Source: a virus
Length of the DNA: 64,000 nucleotides
Virus record (IMG/VR): IMGVR_UViG_3300037468_000262
Span: 1 to 64,000 of that record
Reading direction: 5' to 3' (one strand)
A model generated the notes under the pieces. That model did no database searches. It was not told where the DNA came from and saw only the letters and a list, made by a program, of their open reading frames with translations. Below are positions 1 to 7,089 of the stretch, piece after piece. Made by a program: the position numbers and the translations under genes. Every line of letters starts with the position of its first letter. Position 1 is the stretch's first letter.

Positions 1-1183
1 CATTGGAGCTAAGCTAGTAAGCCTGATTCCTCAATATGGCCGCTGGGACGACCTTGTCGTCCTTGAAGGAACCCTAGTTTGGAATGTTGCACTTGAGGCA
101 ATCAAGGCACAGCTGAACGCTGACTTGAACACCGAAGTTGGCAACTCCGTGTCATTGCTTGCAAAGTGGTTGCCTTCCATCAATGCCTCAAGCAAGGAGT
201 CTAAGCGAGTTGGCCGTCTTATCGCTAAGGCAATGGGCTGGAATGAGCGTCAATACCGCAAGGCTCTGACTGCTCTTAGGACACAAATCAAGATTGTCGA
301 ACAGGCAATGTGTGCCCGTGAGTGGGACGCCATTGATTATAGCAAGTTGCCTTCTCGTGCAGGATTCATGTATCGTAAAGCCTTCGCTAACCGCGACGGC
401 GTCCGTTACCAATCCTACCTGAACGCTGTTCAAAAGGGAGAAGCGAAGATTAATGCTGGTACAATTTACCCCTACGAAATCGTTGACAAGTACCTTTATA
501 AGGGGGAAAGGAGCGATCAAACCCTAAACCTAATGTGGGAGGCTTTGCCGAACTACATGGAAGGTAAGGAATTGAACGGGTTGGTCGTTGCCGACGTTTC
601 AGGTTCTATGGAGATGTACGACGGTATGCCCATGGCAGTATCCATCTCCCTGGCAATGTACATCTCAGAGCGTAACACCGGTATCTGGAAGGATAAGTTC
701 CTCACTTTCTCTGCAACTCCCGAACTGCAAAATGTTACGGGATCTACGCTCTCTCAGAGAATTACAAACCTGTCTCAAGCATCCTGGAGTATGAACACGA
801 ACCTTCAAGCTGTCTTTAACCTTGTGTTGAACACGGCGGTTAAGTACCGTGTCCCTGAAGGAGAAATGCCGCGCAAGCTCATCATTGTCTCCGACATGCA
901 GTTTGACAGCTGCTGCCATGGCGCGTCAGTAACTAACTTTGAAGCCATCCGCATCAAGTACGCCCAAGCTGGATATTCCATGCCGGAACTTGTTTTCTGG
1001 AATGTGAAAGATAGCGGCAACGTACCTATGAAGATGCACGACACCGGTACCTGCCTTGTATCCGGTTGCAGCCCTTCGATCCTGAAGGCTGTTCTTACCG
1101 ACGGAGTTATCACTCCGGTTGGTGTGATGAGGGATGCTGTCTATACCGAAAGGTATGACGCTGTGGGTGCTGTCTTTAACTGA
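1..1183 (+). CDS. DUF2828-family vWA-domain protein (5' partial)
   Basis: The frame is open from base 2, so the gene starts outside the window. Upstream residues reading IPQYGRWDDL and the later DVSGSM motif (near base 595) fit DUF2828, a family with a C-terminal von Willebrand A fold distantly like the Ro60/TROVE proteins. DVSGSM is a MIDAS-type metal site (DxSxS). A second acidic strand, LIIVSDMQFD, lies near base 880. Ro-type proteins bind small RNAs, but no RNA-binding role can be shown here. The TGA stop overlaps the next ATG. Confidence 0.8.
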   Translation, partial: IGAKLVSLIPQYGRWDDLVVLEGTLVWNVALEAIKAQLNADLNTEVGNSVSLLAKWLPSINASSKESKRVGRLIAKAMGWNERQYRKALTALRTQIKIVEQAMCAREWDAIDYSKLPSRAGFMYRKAFANRDGVRYQSYLNAVQKGEAKINAGTIYPYEIVDKYLYKGERSDQTLNLMWEALPNYMEGKELNGLVVADVSGSMEMYDGMPMAVSISLAMYISERNTGIWKDKFLTFSATPELQNVTGSTLSQRITNLSQASWSMNTNLQAVFNLVLNTAVKYRVPEGEMPRKLIIVSDMQFDSCCHGASVTNFEAIRIKYAQAGYSMPELVFWNVKDSGNVPMKMHDTGTCLVSGCSPSILKAVLTDGVITPVGVMRDAVYTERYDAVGAVFN

Positions 1184-1359
1184 TGGAATTAAGGACCCTC
1201 GTAACTACGTTAATGTCAGCCCAGGGACTTCTCCTTGGGTTGAAGTTAACGGGGCAAATAGCCTGGCCGTGGCTATCGGTTTTTAGCCCTAGTTTAATTG
1301 TGATCTTCGGGTTGGGGTTATTCACTCTAGTTCTCATTGTGGGACTGATGGATAAGTAA
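1183..1359 (+). CDS. Small membrane protein, 58 aa
   Basis: The ATG overlaps the stop of the vWA gene (TGATG), a typical coupled start. The product has two hydrophobic stretches, roughly residues 9-22 and 36-55, and ends LMDK. No family recognised; the tight coupling and membrane character support a real gene. Confidence 0.55.
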   Translation: MELRTLVTTLMSAQGLLLGLKLTGQIAWPWLSVFSPSLIVIFGLGLFTLVLIVGLMDK

Positions 1360-1441
1360 GCAGACCCGTAAGATGGTTCAGCGATCAAACCCTTTCTTTG
1401 CAACAGAAAAACCAACCATCATGTTTTAATAAAGTTAGCTT

Positions 1442-1460
1442 CCCTGGTAGTTCACCAGGG
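1442..1460. other. Hairpin just upstream of the first tRNA
   Basis: CCCTGGT (1442-1448) pairs perfectly with ACCAGGG (1454-1460) around a 5-nt loop, 6 nt before the tRNA. No T tract follows, so it is not a standard terminator. It could be a processing signal for the tRNA 5' side. Confidence 0.45.
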
Positions 1461-1466
1461 CAACAA

Positions 1467-1584
1467 AGGGGAATGGTGCAGTGGTAGCACACGTAATTAA
1501 CGGTTACCTTGTACAAGGTACAGACAGCAATTACAAAAATCCCATCATACGGACGTGACGGAGGTTCGATTCCTTCTTCCCCAA
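1467..1584 (+). tRNA. tRNA-Met(CAT) with a 47-nt insert in the anticodon stem
   Basis: Acceptor strands are AGGGGAA (1467-1473) and TTCCCCA (1577-1583), six pairs plus an A1:A72 mismatch. The D arm is GTGC/GCAC and the T arm has loop TTCGATT. The anticodon stem forms only if 1495-1541 is removed: CGT (1492-1494) plus CC (1542-1543) then pairs with GGACG (1551-1555) around loop ATCATAC, with T33 and anticodon CAT at 1546-1548. No CCA is encoded. The 1:72 mismatch recalls initiator tRNA, but the GGG/CCC anticodon-stem signature of initiators is absent. Confidence 0.8.
1495..1541 (+). other. tRNA intervening sequence I1 (47 nt)
   Basis: The insert sits between tRNA positions 29 and 30. It holds hairpin TACCTT-GTAC-AAGGTA (1505-1520), then CAGA, then CAGCAAT (1525-1531), then an A-rich run to the 3' junction. 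From the end of CAGCAAT to the conserved GGA (1551) is 19 nt, exactly as in I3. It is far too short for a group I or II intron. Boundaries come from restoring the anticodon stem, not from known splice signals. Confidence 0.7.
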
Positions 1585-1610
1585 TTTGACAAACTGAAAC
1601 TTCCAAAGAC

Positions 1611-2429
1611 ATGACTAACTTTAGTGACAACTTAAATATTCTCCTAGACTTTTACTATGAGTTGAATGAAGTTAGGTTCAAGCTGGGCGACAATATTCGC
1701 ACACCTCACGCATGGGATAACGTAGCTGGCAATTTTGTACCCTTATTTGAAGAAACTCCCCAAATACCTTTGGAGTCCGAAATTGTAGAAATGCGAAATA
1801 AGGTACTTAATTTCTTTAGTTCTACAAAACGGTTTTTCTGGCGGGATGGTGATCGGGTTGTGCAAGATGGATTGAACCCAAATCTATCCTATGGCGGGGT
1901 AAGCCCTTTTCTTTTTGGGGATTGTTCCAACTTAATTGGTTACATCAATCATGAACTTACAGGAGATATAACTTACTTGTCGGGAGAGTTGAGTCAGGGC
2001 TTAAAAGGTAGAGTTTTGCCTTCGTTGAAAGGAGACATTTCTAATTTATATGGAAATTTGGGGCTGGGTATTGACCCACATGAGCGCCTATCTGGAATCC
2101 TTAACGAAAGTCTAACGGGCAATCTTAGCGGGTTGCGAGGAACAATTAACATCAAATTAAGGGGAGACTTGTCAGGTATCACAGGGACTATCAGCCCCAA
2201 CTTAACAGGTGACTGCTCCGGTTTAAGAGGCTTTATCTCAGGTCTCACAGGTGACTGCTCCGGTTTAAGCGGTAGATTGATCAACTTAGTTGGGGATTGC
2301 TCCGGTCTGTCAGGAGACTGTACAGGGGTGGAGGGAGATTGTACTAGCGTACCAGGTAATTTAGGTAATATTCCCTATGATCTAAGACCCACCAGACTTG
2401 AGTATGTTCTAAACAAACTTAACCCTTAA
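1611..2429 (+). CDS. Repeat protein with GDCSGL/LSG-type repeats
   Basis: A 272-residue protein. The first 100 residues are ordinary; from about residue 105 it is a string of degenerate repeats of the form (L)xGD(C/L/I)SGLxG. Such short-period Gly/Leu repeats suggest a beta-solenoid, as in phage fibres or surface proteins. No catalytic motif is seen. The ATG lies 27 nt after the first tRNA. Structural role is inferred from composition and from the collagen-like gene nearby. Confidence 0.6.
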   Translation: MTNFSDNLNILLDFYYELNEVRFKLGDNIRTPHAWDNVAGNFVPLFEETPQIPLESEIVEMRNKVLNFFSSTKRFFWRDGDRVVQDGLNPNLSYGGVSPFLFGDCSNLIGYINHELTGDITYLSGELSQGLKGRVLPSLKGDISNLYGNLGLGIDPHERLSGILNESLTGNLSGLRGTINIKLRGDLSGITGTISPNLTGDCSGLRGFISGLTGDCSGLSGRLINLVGDCSGLSGDCTGVEGDCTSVPGNLGNIPYDLRPTRLEYVLNKLNP

Positions 2430-2434
2430 AATCA

Positions 2435-2611
2435 ATGAAATCATCTCATCTTTACACTTTGATCGGTGTTGTAGCAGCGTGGTTTGTATTAACCTTGACA
2501 CTAATTCTCAAGGGGAACTATCAAGGTGCTATCGGAACTGGAATTGCTCTTTTCTTTTCCTCAGCCGGTACGATGAGTATTGTTGCCCATTTTGAAGGGA
2601 GCAGACGGTAA
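2435..2611 (+). CDS. Small membrane protein, 58 aa (paralogue of 5189-5374)
   Basis: Starts MKSSHLYTLIG and ends AHFEGSRR, matching MKSTHFNTLIG and CHFEGMGKDRR in the later gene. Two hydrophobic segments, about residues 6-26 and 32-50, make it a two-helix membrane protein. The paralogy supports both genes and fixes their starts. Function unknown. Confidence 0.7.
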   Translation: MKSSHLYTLIGVVAAWFVLTLTLILKGNYQGAIGTGIALFFSSAGTMSIVAHFEGSRR

Positions 2612-2700
2612 GCCCCCTTACCGTACCAACTGGAACTTTTTAAGTGCAAACTTAAGTAAAGAAAGGTTCGGGTTCGCCCTAGCCTTTTTCCACATTAGGG

Positions 2701-2711
2701 TATAATACTGA
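2701..2711 (+). promoter_or_regulatory. Promoter -10 with GTG at +1
   Basis: TATAAT at 2701-2706 is followed by 5 nt and then GTG (2712), so transcription should begin at about the start codon. No clear -35 hexamer is seen. The geometry matches the leaderless modules elsewhere in the window. Confidence 0.5.
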
Positions 2712-3749
2712 GTGACGTCGACAAAACGTCAACCAAGATGGAATCCTATAGAGCTGCATTGTCAGAGTTATAAAATTCCTTCTAACAACTCACCGCGCAC
2801 AATAGCGATGTTAGACCCTAGTCAAGCTAACTTGGGGCAAGGGCCACTCAATATGCCTCAACCTAAGGTTCAGGAAGCTAGTACAATACCTTCAAAACCT
2901 ATCGCAGAAGAGAGATTAGTTTCTACTGCAAAAAATTCGATTGCGCAAAAAACAGATACACCCAAACCAGTACTTAATTCCTTAATAGAAAATACCATGG
3001 AAATCGATTCAACAGACATTCTAAATCTGTATCGCGACCACTCCGACATTCGTCGTGATGTTGCTAAAGAATCCTCTGACATTCGTCATGAAGACGCCAA
3101 AGGTTTCGGAGACACCCGGTACGCCATTGCTACTGGCAATTGTGCTATCGGACGAGACGTTATGAGCACTGCTCATGACACTTCGGACAAAGTTGACGAA
3201 GCCGCTGACAAAATCCAGCAACGTGCGGCCGACTTTTACATCGCTGGACAAGCGAGAGATTTCGATAACGCCCGTGATCTCGCTACCCTTAGGGCAACTA
3301 CAGATCTTGCTGCTCAGAGACTCAGCCAGGAAATCCTTCTTGCTTCTGAGAAGAACGCTGCTGCTACTGCCCTTGAGTCTGCTAAGGTCGCTGCTGCCGT
3401 GGCACTTGGCCAGTCTGGTTTGAGCAAGGAAATTGCTGAAAGCAAATATGACCTCAGCAAGCAAGTTGCTTACGAAAATGAGAAGACCCGTGATCTCGTC
3501 AATTCTCTCAAGAATGATGAACTCAATCGTCTTCTTATTGAGCGTAACACAGACCTGACTCACTGCCGCCACGACTATTGGGGCGCCCGTGATGGCTTGT
3601 TCAATACCCAGTTCGCTGCGCTTACCTCGCAGGTTAATTCGCAATTTAACGCTCTGAATAGCCAAGTTGCCGAGACTCGTCAAGGCATGGTTAACTTCGG
3701 AACAATGGCCGGTGTGGGGCAATCCTCAACCAGCAACGCTGTGCGCTGA
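2712..3749 (+). CDS. Alanine-rich coiled-coil protein, possibly structural
   Basis: A 345-residue protein with a disordered, Pro/Ser-rich first 80 residues, then repeated helical units (DIRRDVAKES, DIRHEDAKGF, RDLATLRATTD) and a long heptad-like helix rich in Ala, Glu and Lys. The C-terminus repeats QVNSQFNAL. The GTG at 2712 sits at the predicted transcription start; ATG 2808 is an alternative. A strong terminator follows. No family recognised; a filament or fibre-associated role is a guess. Confidence 0.6.
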   Translation: MTSTKRQPRWNPIELHCQSYKIPSNNSPRTIAMLDPSQANLGQGPLNMPQPKVQEASTIPSKPIAEERLVSTAKNSIAQKTDTPKPVLNSLIENTMEIDSTDILNLYRDHSDIRRDVAKESSDIRHEDAKGFGDTRYAIATGNCAIGRDVMSTAHDTSDKVDEAADKIQQRAADFYIAGQARDFDNARDLATLRATTDLAAQRLSQEILLASEKNAAATALESAKVAAAVALGQSGLSKEIAESKYDLSKQVAYENEKTRDLVNSLKNDELNRLLIERNTDLTHCRHDYWGARDGLFNTQFAALTSQVNSQFNALNSQVAETRQGMVNFGTMAGVGQSSTSNAVR

Positions 3750-3771
3750 TCTAGTTCAGTAGTTAATAAAC

Positions 3772-3796
3772 GGGGGAGTTAACTCCCCCTTCTTTT
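3772..3796 (+). terminator. Intrinsic terminator
   Basis: GGGGGAGTTAACTCCCCC (3772-3789) is a perfect inverted repeat followed by TTCTTTT. It separates the coiled-coil gene from the collagen-like gene. Confidence 0.85.
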
Positions 3797-3809
3797 AAGG
3801 GGACTAACT

Positions 3810-4364
3810 ATGGACACAGCCGAAAGAAAACTCATTGACTTATATAATCTTCTTGCCATTCACCAAAGGGTGGAGGATCCCGATGTTCTTGAAAACATTC
3901 AAACAATTCGTACCGAAATCACCAAGCTACTAAACCATAGCGGCGGCGGAACTAACAATATCAACATTGTTATAGACGATGATGATTGCCCTGAGGAGTG
4001 CCCACCTGGCCTACCAGGGCCACCCGGAGAACCGGGGGAGCCAGGCCCACCAGGGCCACCAGGACCACCGGGTACCTGCTTACACCCTTGCATACTCGTC
4101 TCCGAGGACTATACAGCTACTGACTTCGATTATTACATCGGCGTGAACAGCGAAAAACCAGTGACCGTTACTCTTCTAAGCTACGTAGATAGCTGCACTG
4201 AGTACACAATCAAAGCTGAAATGGGTCCCCCGTTAGGGAACCGTAAAGTGACAATAAAACCCGAGGGGTCAGCTCTTATAGATGGGGATGAGGAATATAT
4301 ATTAACTTCCCCGTATGAAGCAGTCACAGTGCTGTTTCGGGGTGGAAACTGGCACATTGTATGA
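3810..4364 (+). CDS. Collagen-like repeat protein, 184 aa
   Basis: The N-terminal 65 residues are helical and acidic. A Gly-X-Y run of about eight triplets (GLPGPPGEPGEPGPPG and on) occupies residues 67-90, flanked by cysteines (ECPPG, GTCLHPC). A roughly 90-residue beta-rich domain with LLSYVDSCTEYTIK and ending FRGGNWHIV follows. The layout of trimerising helix, collagen stalk and beta head is typical of phage fibre or surface-decoration proteins. Confidence 0.7.
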   Translation: MDTAERKLIDLYNLLAIHQRVEDPDVLENIQTIRTEITKLLNHSGGGTNNINIVIDDDDCPEECPPGLPGPPGEPGEPGPPGPPGPPGTCLHPCILVSEDYTATDFDYYIGVNSEKPVTVTLLSYVDSCTEYTIKAEMGPPLGNRKVTIKPEGSALIDGDEEYILTSPYEAVTVLFRGGNWHIV

Positions 4365-4372
4365 AAGTTTAC

Positions 4373-4489
4373 GCGGCGTTTACACAGCGTTTACACAGCG
4401 AATGAGGTTCCTATTCCTCAATTACCACTTAAGGGGGAAAGTATAATTAGGGTGGTTCTTCGAAGGATCACCCATTAACACTATGTGTC
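4373..4489 (+). promoter_or_regulatory. Intergenic promoter region with leader hairpin
   Basis: A GCGTTTACACA direct repeat (4374-4398) is followed by TATAAT at 4442-4447 and a leader in which GGGTG and CACCC can pair around CTTCGAAG. The -35 is not clear. The leader is about 36 nt, unlike the leaderless modules. Confidence 0.4.
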
Positions 4490-4864
4490 ATGAAACCTTA
4501 CAATTATTACACTTCTTTTACAGTTGACTTTCCTGATAAATCTAACTACACCTTAAAATATTACTACAGAAAAGGTAAGCTCATGTGTATCAAGAAACCT
4601 TTTTGTGATCTCAAAGAAATCCCTATCAATGCTGTGGAAGAAACTGTTTTTGACGAGGACGGGTTCAAGTTGCACGAAAAGGCATGGCTCTCTGAGAAGA
4701 TAAAATTAGAGGAAGAATTCAAGGAAGACCTTATTAGAGAAGAGGGCCTCTCCCCTTCAGAAAAAGTTGATATATGCTTCTCCCTGGCGTGGGACTACGG
4801 TTGTTCCCAAGGTCTCAAAGAGGTACACGATTATTTTAGAGAACTTTCACAACTTGTAAAATAG
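4490..4864 (+). CDS. Hypothetical protein, 124 aa
   Basis: Tyr-rich beta-like N-terminus (residues 1-40) followed by a charged helical half rich in Glu and Lys. No motif recognised. It begins a short operon with the next two genes. Confidence 0.6.
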   Translation: MKPYNYYTSFTVDFPDKSNYTLKYYYRKGKLMCIKKPFCDLKEIPINAVEETVFDEDGFKLHEKAWLSEKIKLEEEFKEDLIREEGLSPSEKVDICFSLAWDYGCSQGLKEVHDYFRELSQLVK

Positions 4865-4880
4865 TTACAGTTAAACTACC

Positions 4881-5192
4881 ATGCTTACAACGCCAAACAC
4901 ACCGGTGCTTTCAGCTCACCAAGAAAAGAATACCGCTATAACAGGGTCGCCTTCAGAGACTGCGTCTAGTACACACTCGGGTGGTACACAAAAGGAATTT
5001 TCTGCAATTGCAATCGTAAAAATTCCCTTACAGTTCTCGGAAGAAAAGGTTAAAATCTTGATGGGAAGCATGGAAGCACAATTCGAAGGAACCGGGCACA
5101 AAGTAATATTCGTTCCTGAAGAAGTTGACATTAGCGTTGTGGGGTGTCCCCCTCTACCTGTAAACAACAAGAAGAGTCTACGGCAAAGATGA
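4881..5192 (+). CDS. Hypothetical protein, 103 aa
   Basis: The first 35 residues are Ser/Thr-rich and probably disordered; residues 40-90 look like a compact alpha/beta domain (IVKIPLQFSEEKVKIL, HKVIFVPEEVDISVV). Stop and next start overlap as ATGA. Confidence 0.5.
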   Translation: MLTTPNTPVLSAHQEKNTAITGSPSETASSTHSGGTQKEFSAIAIVKIPLQFSEEKVKILMGSMEAQFEGTGHKVIFVPEEVDISVVGCPPLPVNNKKSLRQR

Positions 5193-5374
5193 AATCAACT
5201 CACTTTAACACCTTAATTGGCATTTCAATAGCATGGTTTACCATAACGCTAACTGCCATTTTGAAGAGTAATCTACCAGTTGCCGCCTATGGTTTTTTGA
5301 TGAGTTCGTTGATGTCAGCGTTTATAATTGGAGCCGTTTGTCACTTTGAGGGCATGGGCAAGGATCGGAGGTGA
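5189..5374 (+). CDS. Small membrane protein, 61 aa (paralogue of 2435-2611)
   Basis: The start at 5189 is chosen because it overlaps the upstream stop and because MKSTHFNTLIG aligns with the start of the paralogue. Two hydrophobic helices, then CHFEGMGKDRR. Function unknown. Confidence 0.7.
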   Translation: MKSTHFNTLIGISIAWFTITLTAILKSNLPVAAYGFLMSSLMSAFIIGAVCHFEGMGKDRR

Positions 5375-5412
5375 ACCGCCCATATGGTTCGGTCTTTTTG
5401 CAGTAGCAAAAA

Positions 5413-5485
5413 GGTTCGGTAAACCGAACCGATCCGTTCGGTTCTCACCCTTGCTTCTGCAAGGCAGAAACGCTATGATTATAGC
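5413..5485 (+). promoter_or_regulatory. Stem-promoter module 1 (leaderless)
   Basis: GGTTCGGT/ACCGAACC (5413-5430) forms an 8-bp stem. It is followed by -35 TTGCTT (5451-5456), a 17-nt spacer containing CTGCAAGGCAG, and -10 TATGAT (5474-5479). Six nt separate the -10 from ATG 5486, placing +1 on the A of the start codon. This is the clearest template for the module repeated through the window. Confidence 0.8.
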
Positions 5486-5929
5486 ATGAACCGAGAGACC
5501 TTCTTCCCCTGCTCCCGCCAGATCGAGATCCTCGATCAGCACGACAACGCCAACGAGATTCCCCCGTACGTTGATTACCTGGTGCGGTTTGAGAATTCCT
5601 ACGGCGGAGAAAGCGTCGGAGTGGTAATTGAGCCCAACTCCAAAGGTGTCGAAGAAGTCTACACCAACCAGAAATTCCCGGTAGCTTCCATGCTTCCCGG
5701 TCAATCTGAAAATGACGAGCTTCTGCTGAACCTTTTCCGGACCTGGGTGTTGACTCCGCCAATGTTTACGCAAGTCACTGTTCGCCGACAGCCTGACAAG
5801 TTCTACACCTTGAGTTTCCACAATCAGCACTGGAATTTCCACTCTCGTTCCAAGAACCTTTCATACATCAAAGGAAAGATTCGGGACCTGGCGAAGTCCC
5901 GTGATGTGAAGGTCACCTGGGAGGTTTGA
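5486..5929 (+). CDS. Hypothetical protein, 147 aa
   Basis: Soluble, mixed alpha/beta composition with a basic C-terminus (HSRSKNLSYIKGKIRDLAKSR). No recognised domain. GC content and codon use are higher than in the small neighbouring genes, as for most genes directly behind a stem-promoter module, suggesting strong expression. Confidence 0.65.
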   Translation: MNRETFFPCSRQIEILDQHDNANEIPPYVDYLVRFENSYGGESVGVVIEPNSKGVEEVYTNQKFPVASMLPGQSENDELLLNLFRTWVLTPPMFTQVTVRRQPDKFYTLSFHNQHWNFHSRSKNLSYIKGKIRDLAKSRDVKVTWEV

Positions 5930-6006
5930 CTCCAAGTTTACCTCCCTCCCCGGGACCTATACTGTTTTTGAGGTGAGTCAGCGCTCACCTCGTTCACAAA
6001 CGAAAC

Positions 6007-6130
6007 CGAAGAGTAGCCAAGTGGATAGGCAGCGGTCATGCAAAAAAGATCACCTAGTTTAGGTGATTCAGCAATACCCCAATACGCTAAAGGAAACCGC
6101 CATACGCAAGTTCGAATCTTGCCTCTTCGA
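6007..6130 (+). tRNA. tRNA with about 52-nt insert; proline-like acceptor end, anticodon unresolved
   Basis: Acceptor CGAAGAG/CTCTTCG pairs fully, the D arm is GCC/GGC and the T arm is GCAAG TTCGAAT CTTGC. Anticodon stem GCGGT (6032-6036) pairs with ACCGC (6096-6100), but 59 nt lie between them instead of 7. C1-G72 with A73 is the bacterial tRNA-Pro pattern, and several cut choices give an AGG or TGG anticodon. Every simple excision leaves A rather than T at position 33, so the mature form is uncertain or the gene is defective. Confidence 0.65.
6037..6095 (+). other. tRNA intervening sequence I2 (about 52 of these 59 nt)
   Basis: AAAAAAG (6042-6048) leads into hairpin ATCACCTA-GTT-TAGGTGAT (6049-6067), then T, then CAGCAAT (6069-6075) and a tail with AAAGGAAAC. 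The order matches I1 and I3, and the tail resembles the orphan copy I4. Exact borders cannot be set from the sequence. Confidence 0.65.
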
Positions 6131-6133
6131 TTG

Positions 6134-6199
6134 TTTCTCTACGAGAAACGTAGATAGTTCAGCAATTTACCCTAACTCAACAAGGAAAACAACTATCTA
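6134..6199 (+). other. Orphan copy of the tRNA-insert element (I4)
   Basis: Just after the second tRNA, TCTACG-AGAAA-CGTAGA (6138-6154) or the alternative TTTCTC-TAC-GAGAAA forms a hairpin. It is followed by CAGCAAT (6160-6166) and a tail with ACCCTAA and AAGGAAA like I2. The core is enclosed by a perfect 9-bp stem, TAGATAGTT (6151-6159) with AACTATCTA (6191-6199). No D or T arm flanks it, so it is not inside a tRNA. It lies in the leader of the gene at 6225. Confidence 0.6.
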
Positions 6200-6224
6200 G
6201 TTTAACTCTGACTTTGTCAACAGA

Positions 6225-6548
6225 ATGAAAGTAAAAGACTTGAAAGAAAGACTGAACGACTTCCCGGATAATATGGAAGTTGTTGTTAGTGCGAATTACA
6301 CTCTGCCTCCTGAAAATGTGCCTCTAACTAAAGTAGAAGGAAAAATTAGCATTAAGGAGGACTTTGTAGCAGTTCTCGAGCCCGAAGACGAGCAGGATCT
6401 TCCGAGCTACTATTACGACAATTGTTTCTATGCGGACCCTAAAAATCAAACTGGTGCGAAACTCCATCCTTGCTATTTTCCCGGTGAGAATCTTCCAAAA
6501 AGAAAAGTGTTGATGTTAGATGTTTATTTAAGCGCAGGTGTGCTCTGA
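6225..6548 (+). CDS. Small phage protein with KxxDLxExLxxFPDxxEV motif, 107 aa
   Basis: The start KVKDLKERLNDFPDNMEVVV is a motif I know from many small phage proteins of unknown function, and recurs in the gene at 40042. The rest is acidic and Tyr-rich. It ends just before the third tRNA. Confidence 0.65.
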   Translation: MKVKDLKERLNDFPDNMEVVVSANYTLPPENVPLTKVEGKISIKEDFVAVLEPEDEQDLPSYYYDNCFYADPKNQTGAKLHPCYFPGENLPKRKVLMLDVYLSAGVL

Positions 6549-6611
6549 TAGCCAAGAGGGTTAAACCTAACCCTGTTTAATCTTGTTTCAAACTGTTTGC
6601 GAAGCAAACAA

Positions 6612-6726
6612 GGGACCGTAGCTCAACTGGTAGAGCGCTAAAAAAGTTATCTTGACAAAGATACATCAGCAATTAAAAATTCCTATTTTAAAGGAGAGGT
6701 TTCAGGTTCGAGTCCTGCCGGTCCCC
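6612..6726 (+). tRNA. tRNA-Lys(TTT) with a 42-nt insert in the anticodon stem
   Basis: Acceptor GGGACCG/CGGTCCC, D arm GCTC/GAGC and T loop TTCGAGT are clear. Removing 6640-6681 joins CT (6638-6639) to CCT (6682-6684), which pair with AGGAG (6692-6696) around loop ATTTTAA. This restores T33, anticodon TTT (6687-6689) and A37. No CCA is encoded and base 73 is C. Confidence 0.8.
6640..6681 (+). other. tRNA intervening sequence I3 (42 nt)
   Basis: The insert lies between tRNA positions 28 and 29, or one base earlier because a T is ambiguous. It contains AAAAAAG, hairpin TATCTT-GACA-AAGATA (6648-6663), then CAT and CAGCAAT (6667-6673), then an A/T run. The 19-nt spacing to GGA equals that in I1. 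Confidence 0.7.
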
Positions 6727-6740
6727 TTTAAATTTTTCTT

Positions 6741-7085
6741 ATGACTAACAGTACGACCCCGTTTCTCTTAACTCAAAACCACCTGAAACTGCTGAGGCGA
6801 ATGTTCGTCGGGTGGAGCGACTGTGAATTCGGTGCTCCGGAGATAAACCCGAAAAGACCGTACGGGAACAGTTGGGTGCTTGGCGACATACACGAGATTC
6901 TGACTGGGGAAGACCCAGAGGAGCTGACCGAATCACAGGAAGAGGAGTATAGGCAGCTTCACCGAGAAACTCAAACAGCCCTCCAGATTATTCTCTCAGT
7001 TGGTAAGTTTGAGGAAGGTTGGTATAAACTCACACGACCCTATTCTTCCACATGGGTGCCGTGCAGCACTATACTAGAAAGCTGA
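6741..7085 (+). CDS. Hypothetical protein, 114 aa
   Basis: An acidic central segment (LTGEDPEELTESQEEEYRQLH) sits between two aromatic, possibly beta-rich parts. No family recognised. It follows the tRNA-Lys gene by 14 nt. Confidence 0.6.
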   Translation: MTNSTTPFLLTQNHLKLLRRMFVGWSDCEFGAPEINPKRPYGNSWVLGDIHEILTGEDPEELTESQEEEYRQLHRETQTALQIILSVGKFEEGWYKLTRPYSSTWVPCSTILES

Positions 7086-7089
7086 CAAA

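Noticed and set aside
3021-3722. Long minus-strand frame of 233 codons opposite the coiled-coil gene
   Set aside because: Shadow of a biased repeat-rich gene on the other strand; no start signal and implausible composition.
6134-6199. The orphan copy as a Rho-independent terminator or a ribosome-binding region
   Set aside because: No T tract follows the stem, and AAGGA lies about 40 nt from the ATG, too far to guide ribosomes.
1495-6681. The tRNA inserts as group I or group II introns
   Set aside because: At 42-52 nt they cannot hold the conserved catalytic core, and no core sequences are present.
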